Assembly (NCBI GenBank): GCA_947371775.1
Contig: CANBQX010000007.1
Location: 1 to 26,683 of the forward strand
Origin: Comamonadaceae bacterium
GTDB taxonomy: Bacteria; Pseudomonadota; Gammaproteobacteria; Burkholderiales; Burkholderiaceae_C
Direction of reading: 5' to 3'
Length of the DNA: 26,683 bases
Shown: positions 21,668-26,683 of the stretch, piece by piece
How positions within the stretch are numbered: the stretch's first letter is position 1
Layout of the letters: every line of letters starts with the position of its first letter
Notes under the pieces: generated by a model
The model's database searches: none
The model's input: the letters and a program-made list of their open reading frames with translations, nothing else
Told to the model about the DNA's origin: nothing
Made by a program: the position numbers and the translations under genes

Positions 21668-23968
21668 TCAGGGCCCTTTCCAGCGCTTGAGCAGCAAGGC
21701 ATTGGCCATGACGCTGACGGAGCTCAGCGCCATGGCAGCACCCGCCAGCACCGGGTTCAAGTAGCCAAACGCGGCCAGCGGAATGCCCGCCACGTTGTAG
21801 AAAAAGGCCCAAAACAGGTTTTGCCGTATCTTGGCCACAGTGCGGCGTGAAATGTCCAAGGCAGCAGCGACCAAGCGCGGCTCACCGCGCATCAGCGTGA
21901 TGCCGGCCGCTTGCATGGCCACGTCGGCGCCACCGCCGCCCGTATTGGCCATTGCCATGCCCACATCGGCCGCTGCCAAAGCGGGTGCGTCATTCACACC
22001 GTCGCCCACCATGGCCACCGTGTATTGCGCCGGTGAACCGCCTTTGAGCGCGGTGATCTTGGCCGCCTTATCGCCCGGCAACACCTCGGCAAGCACCTCG
22101 TCACTGCCGACGCGGGCATCCATGCCCAGTCGGCGCGCCATCGCGCGGGCTGCACCCCAGTTGTCGCCCGACACCATGACCGCGCGAATACCCAAGGCCC
22201 TCAGTTGCGCAATCGCCTCTTTGGCCCCGGGTTTGGGTTCGTCGGCAAAAGCCAGCAGGGCGCGCAGAGCCCACACCCCGTTGGCGTGGTGGGCCAGGGC
22301 CGACACGCTGGCACCCTGCGCCTCCAACAGGCGGGCCTGGGCTGCCCACCCGGCCCCTTCAGGCGAGGTGGATGCGGGCTGGGCTTGCAGCTCTTGCATC
22401 CAACGCAAACTGCCCAAGGCGTAGCGCGCACCCGCCACCAGGCCCTCGGTGCCACGCCCCGAGACAGCACGGGCATCCGACAGGGGCAAAAGGCCCACGC
22501 CCTGTGCCGATGCGCGGGACACAACCGCATGCGCCAGCGGGTGGTCGCTGCCACTTTGCAAGCTTGCACAAATTTGCAACAAGGCCGGGTCCATGGGCAC
22601 ATCGGAATCCGCCACCGCCCCCGAGGCTGCCTCCAGCGGCACCAAGGCCGTGAGCTGCGGCCGGCCCACGGTCAAAGTGCCGGTCTTGTCAAAAGCCACC
22701 ACTGTCACTTGGTGTGCCAACTCCAGGGCCTGGGCATCTTTGATCAAGATGCCGTACTTGGCTGCCACACCCGTGCCTGCCATGATGGCCACCGGTGTGG
22801 CCAGACCCAGCGCACAGGGGCAGGCAATCACCAGCACCGCCACCGCGCGAATCAGGGCCAGCTCAAAGCTGTGGCCTGTCAGCCACCACCCCAGCAGCGT
22901 CGCCACCGCCAGCAAGAGCACCACCGGCACGAAGACAGCGCTGACTTGGTCTACCAGGCGTTGGATGGGCGCCTTGGCGGCCTGCGCGTCCTCCACCAGC
23001 CGGATGATCTGGGACAGCATGGTTTGCGCACCCACCTGGGTCACCCGCACCAGCACCCGCCCTTCCCCATTGATGGAGCCGCCGGTGACGCGAGCGTCGC
23101 GCTCTTTCGCCACGGGCAGAGACTCACCAGTGAGCATGGACTCATCCACCTGGGTTGCGCCTTCGGTGACCACACCGTCCACGGCAAAGCGCTCGCCGGG
23201 CTTGACCACCAAGGTGTCGCCCACCAGCACCTCGGCCACGGGCACATCGACCTCGCCCTCGGGGCGCTGCAAATGGGCACGCTCGGGCCGCAAGGCATGC
23301 AAGGCCCGAATCGCTGACGTGGTTTGCCGTTTGGCCCGCGCCTCCAACCACTTGCCCAAGAGCACCAGCGTAATCACCAGCGCGGAGCCTTCAAAATACA
23401 AATGCACCATGTCGCCATCGGGCGCACTCAGCCACAGCCACACCGACAGGGCCCAGCCCGCGGTGGTTCCCAGCGACACCAGCAAATCCATATTGCCGCT
23501 GCGATTTTTCAGGGCATGCCAGCCCGCCACATAAAAGCGCGCGCCCAGCACCAACTGCACCGGCGTTGCCAAGGCAAATTGCCAAAACGCGGGGAGCATC
23601 CAATGCTGGCCCAGTGCGTCGCCCAGCATGGGCAGCACCAAAGGCAAGGACAGCGCCAAACCCCAAGCGACGGGCGCAAATCCCGCCCAGGGCCCTGCGT
23701 CGGGGGCGTCCATCGCGGCCTGCGCTTCTTTGGGCTCGTAGCCCGCATCCCGAACGGCGCGGCGCAACAAGGCCTCCATGGGGGCGGCCTGATCCGATCC
23801 CGCCGGAAAAGTCACACGGGCCGACTCGGTGGCCAGATTCACGGCGGCGCTGTGCACGCCAGGCACTTTCTTGAGGGCTTTTTCGACGCGCCCTACACAC
23901 GAAGCGCAGGTCATGCCGCCAATGCCAATATCCAAAGAACATTCAGTCGCAGGAGAGAGGTTCGTCAT
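21668..23968 (-). CDS. copA: Copper-exporting P1B-type ATPase
   Basis: Pumps Cu(I) out of the cytoplasm. The 766 residues carry one N-terminal heavy-metal domain with GMTCASC at 18-24, then eight expected membrane helices. Key sites are TGES (280-283), the membrane metal site CPC (383-385), the phosphorylated Asp in DKTGT (427-431), the P1B His-Pro pair (476-477), GDGVNDAP (655-662), and the helix 7/8 residues FYN (723-725) and MxxSS (746-750). The CPC, YN and MxxSS set identifies the monovalent copper/silver class (P1B-1). It diverges from a copper chaperone gene with a 72 bp gap. No canonical CueR operator is visible there. Confidence 0.95.
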   Translation of the reverse strand: MTNLSPATECSLDIGIGGMTCASCVGRVEKALKKVPGVHSAAVNLATESARVTFPAGSDQAAPMEALLRRAVRDAGYEPKEAQAAMDAPDAGPWAGFAPVAWGLALSLPLVLPMLGDALGQHWMLPAFWQFALATPVQLVLGARFYVAGWHALKNRSGNMDLLVSLGTTAGWALSVWLWLSAPDGDMVHLYFEGSALVITLVLLGKWLEARAKRQTTSAIRALHALRPERAHLQRPEGEVDVPVAEVLVGDTLVVKPGERFAVDGVVTEGATQVDESMLTGESLPVAKERDARVTGGSINGEGRVLVRVTQVGAQTMLSQIIRLVEDAQAAKAPIQRLVDQVSAVFVPVVLLLAVATLLGWWLTGHSFELALIRAVAVLVIACPCALGLATPVAIMAGTGVAAKYGILIKDAQALELAHQVTVVAFDKTGTLTVGRPQLTALVPLEAASGAVADSDVPMDPALLQICASLQSGSDHPLAHAVVSRASAQGVGLLPLSDARAVSGRGTEGLVAGARYALGSLRWMQELQAQPASTSPEGAGWAAQARLLEAQGASVSALAHHANGVWALRALLAFADEPKPGAKEAIAQLRALGIRAVMVSGDNWGAARAMARRLGMDARVGSDEVLAEVLPGDKAAKITALKGGSPAQYTVAMVGDGVNDAPALAAADVGMAMANTGGGGADVAMQAAGITLMRGEPRLVAAALDISRRTVAKIRQNLFWAFFYNVAGIPLAAFGYLNPVLAGAAMALSSVSVMANALLLKRWKGP

Positions 23969-24040
23969 AAGAAAATGAACTTGGTAAGCTCAGGGCGAAT
24001 AGCCATCGTTTCAGTTCCACTTTATTCAAGAAAGCCCACC

Positions 24041-24238
24041 ATGGACCAACTTTTCACCGTTACCGGCATGACCTGCGGCCATTGCGAAAAAGCCGTGACC
24101 GCCGCCATTGTGCGGGTGGATCCAGAGGCCAAAGTGCTTATCGACCGCAGCGCCAACAAAGTGCAAGTGCACTCCGAGAAAGCGCGCGACATGCTGGCAC
24201 ATGCCATTGTCGAAGAGGGTTACGCGGTCGCCCCCTGA
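24041..24238 (+). CDS. copZ: Heavy-metal-associated (HMA) copper chaperone
   Basis: A 65-residue single HMA domain with the metal-binding motif GMTCGHC at 9-15 and a beta-alpha-beta layout, as in CopZ/Atx1 chaperones that hand Cu(I) to CopA. The ATG at 24041 begins the standard MDQLFTVTGM N-terminus. The long frame stretching back to 23324 is antisense to copA and was discarded. No strong ribosome site is present. It diverges from copA and converges on rdgC with six bases between their stops. Confidence 0.92.
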   Translation: MDQLFTVTGMTCGHCEKAVTAAIVRVDPEAKVLIDRSANKVQVHSEKARDMLAHAIVEEGYAVAP

Positions 24239-24244
24239 TCCAGG

Positions 24245-25153
24245 TCAGACGACCGCGCTTTCCCCGCCTAAGGCGTCAAACAATGCAGGCAACAAACGTT
24301 CCAACTCGCCGGTAGCGATGGCAACATCGGCATCGAAATGGTCTTGGTCGCGGTCTGCGGCCGAGGCCGGAGACTCGTCTGCCACCACATCCAAAAACGC
24401 CAGCTTTTTCAGTTGCAAGGCATCGGTCAGCACAAAGGACACGCGGTCGTTCCAGGTGAGCGCCAAACGGGTGGGTACTTTGCCATGGGCAATGTGTTGG
24501 CTCACTTCGTCGGTGTCCAGAGCGTGGCGGGTGTAACGCACCACCGCCTTGGACTCGTCAGCGGCGCGAAGTTCGCACTCGCGGTCTACGCTAAAACCCT
24601 GTGGCGCCTCTTGCGTCCCCAGCCAATGCGCCATGGCGGTGGCCGGTGCTGTTTGGGTGTCGACCAGGCCTAAGGCCAAGCCATCCACTGCTTTGATCAA
24701 GCTGGTCAGCACCTCGTCGGCTTTGGCGGCGCTGGCCGCATCGATCACCAGGCGCTGGGCTTGGGGGTCTAACCACAGGGTGACGCTGCTCTGTTTGGTA
24801 AAAGCCATGGGCAGCAAAGACTGGCGTACATCGTCACCGAGCGCACGGATTTCTTTCTTGCCGGGCTTGCGACCGGTGTCCGCCTCAATGCGGGCCACCT
24901 GTTCCTGTACTTTGCGTTTGACCACGGATCCGGGCACGCTTTTCACTTCCATCATCCACTTCAGGATCCACTGGCCCGCCACCACCTCCACACAGGCCCC
25001 ATGGGCCTGGCCGCGCGGCTCCACCCAGCCCACCGATTTTTCCTGCGACGGGCCACACTCCACAAAATGCGCACTTTGCAGCGCCTCTTCCAAGCGGGCT
25101 TGGGACATTCCCCAGGGGGACAACAAGCGATAGACCATCAAATTTTTAAACAC
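24245..25153 (-). CDS. rdgC: Recombination-associated protein RdgC
   Basis: RdgC is a ring-shaped DNA-binding protein that modulates RecA-dependent recombination and restart. The 302-residue product begins (M)FKNLMVYRL, the family N-terminus, and contains VGWVEPRG, KSVPGSVVKRKVQE, EKEIR-like KKEIRALGD and LPMAFTKQSS in the expected order. I chose the GTG at 25153 because GAGGG lies six bases ahead. A TTG two codons earlier directly abuts that site and is unlikely. The tail is acidic (DRDQDHFDADVAIATGELE). It stands alone between the copper chaperone and the Spy-like gene. Confidence 0.93.
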   Translation of the reverse strand: MFKNLMVYRLLSPWGMSQARLEEALQSAHFVECGPSQEKSVGWVEPRGQAHGACVEVVAGQWILKWMMEVKSVPGSVVKRKVQEQVARIEADTGRKPGKKEIRALGDDVRQSLLPMAFTKQSSVTLWLDPQAQRLVIDAASAAKADEVLTSLIKAVDGLALGLVDTQTAPATAMAHWLGTQEAPQGFSVDRECELRAADESKAVVRYTRHALDTDEVSQHIAHGKVPTRLALTWNDRVSFVLTDALQLKKLAFLDVVADESPASAADRDQDHFDADVAIATGELERLLPALFDALGGESAVV

Positions 25154-25300
25154 GATCAACCCTCAAAATAATCTTCGTTCACGCAGGCCTGCAACTTTAC
25201 AAAGCCTTGCGTTGGAGCCATCTCAGCGACACAGTGCGCTCGCACACTGGCATGACTGCCTGGCGATTTCCGCAACAGCGCAGCATTGGAAAGATGAGCT

Positions 25301-25786
25301 ATGACAACAACCTGGAAAACCCTTCTCGTCGCCGGCAGTATGGCTTCATTGGCATTGGGTGCTGCCGCCCAAATGGGGCCACCACCGGATGAGCACGCAG
25401 CTTGGTTCGGCATGCACCACGCCCCCATGATGTCACCCGAGCGCATGGAAGCACGCCTGAACAAGCACCTGAGCGAACTCAAAAGCAAATTGCACATTAC
25501 TGCAGCCCAAGAACCGGCCTGGAATGCCTTTGCCGCAGCCATGAAACCCCCTGTATCGGCACTGCCTGCGCCGCCCAAGCGTGATGAGATGGAAAAGCTA
25601 AGCACCCCGGAACGCATCGACAAAATGCACCAACTGCGCGCGCAACACGAAGAACTGATGAAGCCCTACATGGACAAACGCGACGAGGCGATCAAGACCT
25701 TTTATGCGGCGCTCGACGCCCAGCAGAAAAAAACCCTGGACGCTGAACATGCCCACATGCTGCATCGCGGGCCCTGGCACGGCTAA
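25301..25786 (+). CDS. Spy/CpxP-like periplasmic protein
   Basis: A 161-residue secreted protein. The first 23 residues form a signal peptide (basic start, hydrophobic core, AAA before Gln24). The mature part is helical with two LTxxQ-like motifs, LHITAAQEPAW and LDAQQKKTLDAEH, as in the CpxP/Spy family of periplasmic stress chaperones. Met/His-rich patches (GMHHAPMM, EHAHMLHRGPWHG) at both ends could bind metal. The chaperone role is inferred from the family. The ATG follows a purine-rich GGAAAGATGAG. It converges on the glutaredoxin-like gene with three bases between the stops. Confidence 0.8.
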   Translation: MTTTWKTLLVAGSMASLALGAAAQMGPPPDEHAAWFGMHHAPMMSPERMEARLNKHLSELKSKLHITAAQEPAWNAFAAAMKPPVSALPAPPKRDEMEKLSTPERIDKMHQLRAQHEELMKPYMDKRDEAIKTFYAALDAQQKKTLDAEHAHMLHRGPWHG

Positions 25787-25789
25787 GGC

Positions 25790-26155
25790 TTAAGCCAGCA
25801 TCTTTTTCAATTCACCGCTGGCGATCAAGGCCTGCACATCGGAGGCGCCACCTACCAAGGTGCCTTTGACAAACACCATGGGAAATGTGGGCCAGCCGGT
25901 CCACATTTTCAACGCGTTGCGCTTGCGCCAGGTATTGAAATAGCTGCCGTACTCGAGGTATTCATAAACAATACCGGCCTGGTCTAAAGCCGCGCGAGCC
26001 CGTTTGGGCATGGGGTTCATCGACATGCCAACGACGACGACCGCATGCTTTGCTATTGCGGCCTTCACTTCGTCCACGATCTCACGGTGGTGGTTAGAGA
26101 CTACGTCTCGGATCGCGGGGTGTATGTCTGATTCGTTCAACAGGGGTCTGGTCAT
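25790..26155 (-). CDS. Glutaredoxin-fold protein without cysteine
   Basis: The 121 residues follow the monothiol glutaredoxin (GrxD) plan: the strand VVVVGMSMNP at 39-48, a helix, the strand YEYLEYG, then WPTFPMVFVKGTLVGGASDV at 88-107, containing the cis-Pro and the GG glutathione-binding loop. Where GrxD has CGFS, this protein has MNPMPKRA (46-53), and there is no cysteine anywhere. It therefore cannot act as a thiol oxidoreductase or ligate a 2Fe-2S cluster in the known manner, though it could still bind glutathione or act as an adaptor. The ATG at 26155 has AGGAG eight bases ahead and was preferred over a frame to 26209. Confidence 0.85.
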   Translation of the reverse strand: MTRPLLNESDIHPAIRDVVSNHHREIVDEVKAAIAKHAVVVVGMSMNPMPKRARAALDQAGIVYEYLEYGSYFNTWRKRNALKMWTGWPTFPMVFVKGTLVGGASDVQALIASGELKKMLA

Positions 26156-26209
26156 GGGGTTTTCTCCTAAAAAGTGATTATCGACTCCCGCGCTTGTTCC
26201 TGCGGACAT

Positions 26210-26237
26210 TTGCCTGTCAGCGTCAGATCCTTACACT
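26210..26237 (+). promoter_or_regulatory. Promoter giving a possibly leaderless transcript
   Basis: TTGCCT (26210-26215) and TACACT (26232-26237) are separated by 16 bp. Transcription would start at or next to the A of the ATG at 26244, and no ribosome site precedes that ATG. Confidence 0.4.
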
Positions 26238-26243
26238 CGAACC

Positions 26244-26683
26244 ATGGCGCACCCAAACACCCCCGTCACCATGGTTCGGCAAGTCACCGTTTTGCAATCG
26301 TTGCAATGGCTGGTGTTGGGAATGCGCGACCTGGTGCAACTGCGCTGGATCAGCCTGGCCCATGGATTTGTTTTGGCCCTTGGGGGCGCTGTTATCGCCT
26401 TGATCGCCTATGACCGGTTCTGGCTTTTGGCAGGCGCGCTGTCTGGCTTTTTGTTCGTGGCGCCGGTGCTGGCAGCCAGCTTGTACGCCCTCAGCCGGGA
26501 CCTGGAAAACAAGCAAGCTTTTGGATGGCGCACGATTTGGACGACCTGGAGCAACTGGCAGCTGAGCCACCATGACAAACGCAGCAATGACTATTGGTGC
26601 ATGGTGCAGTTTGGCTTGCTGCTTGCGGTGGCAGCAACCGGTTGGGTGCTGACCTCGGCGGCACTGATTACGCTGCTCTCACC
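26244..26683 (+). CDS. DUF2189-type integral membrane protein, 3' end cut off
   Basis: The frame from the ATG at 26244 is open to the window edge (146 codons visible). It shows hydrophobic helices at about 36-54, 58-80 and 120-145. The stretch LSGFLFVAPVLAASLYALSRDLEN fits the DUF2189 family of uncharacterised membrane proteins, in which a glycine-rich helix is followed by a conserved 'LY..SR.LE' segment. The function is unknown. The gene diverges from the glutaredoxin-like gene with an 88 bp gap. Confidence 0.75.
   Translation, partial: MAHPNTPVTMVRQVTVLQSLQWLVLGMRDLVQLRWISLAHGFVLALGGAVIALIAYDRFWLLAGALSGFLFVAPVLAASLYALSRDLENKQAFGWRTIWTTWSNWQLSHHDKRSNDYWCMVQFGLLLAVAATGWVLTSAALITLLS

Noticed and set aside
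22205..23317. 370-codon plus-strand frame opposite copA
   Set aside because: Antisense to copA, with His/Gln/Arg-rich nonsense composition.
25781..25807. GGCTTAAGCC palindrome followed by TTTTT as a terminator of the Spy-like gene
   Set aside because: The usable stem is only 4 bp with an eight-base loop, and the T-run begins six bases later, inside the convergent coding region.

Overview
The window is GC-rich, densely coding bacterial DNA, most likely a betaproteobacterium of the order Burkholderiales. The Comamonadaceae (Rhodoferax/Polaromonas-like) fit best, judged from recalled family resemblance and gene order, not from a search. All recognised genes look intact. The only partial ones are those cut by the window edges. 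I see no rRNA, tRNA, CRISPR array, insertion sequence or integrase. No gene-free stretch exceeds 300 bases; the longest, 3684-3896, holds the control region of the PEP carboxykinase gene.

Layout, left to right. (1) A minus-strand cluster, 2803 down to the left edge: a small unknown membrane protein, ilvE, a zf-CHCC zinc-finger protein, the LPS heptosyltransferase waaF, and possibly the start of another gene. (2) A divergent SDR dehydrogenase, then GTP-type PEP carboxykinase (pckG) with a LysR-type dyad, a sigma70-like promoter and a terminator-like leader hairpin. (3) A convergent diguanylate cyclase with an N-terminal cNMP-type domain. (4) A plus-strand metabolic trio: Rid protein, homocysteine S-methyltransferase family protein and MenI/YbdB-like thioesterase. 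(5) A nine-gene, tightly packed minus-strand block, 16654 to 8835: mnmG, rsmG, a LysE exporter, parA, an RBBP9/YdeN-like hydrolase, parB, a membrane-anchored methyltransferase, a degenerate HD-GYP protein and a PduO-type cobalamin adenosyltransferase. (6) An accessory metabolic and metal region: class II aldolase plus GMC oxidoreductase, an MFS transporter, an Old Yellow Enzyme, copper ATPase with divergent copper chaperone, rdgC, a Spy/CpxP-like periplasmic protein, a cysteine-free glutaredoxin-like protein and a DUF2189-type membrane protein cut by the right edge.

The biological centre is the chromosome-segregation block. Three close matches to the parS centromere palindrome lie within 2 kb of parA: one between lysE and parA, one inside rsmG and one inside mnmG. 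With the mnmG-rsmG-parA-parB order this indicates a position near the chromosomal replication origin, although no oriC or dnaA is in view.

The items most worth following up are the cysteine-free glutaredoxin-fold protein, the HD-GYP protein whose HD motif reads YD, the hairpin and LysR-type site in front of pckG, and the uncharacterised genes co-transcribed with parAB. I found no clear new defence system or mobile system.
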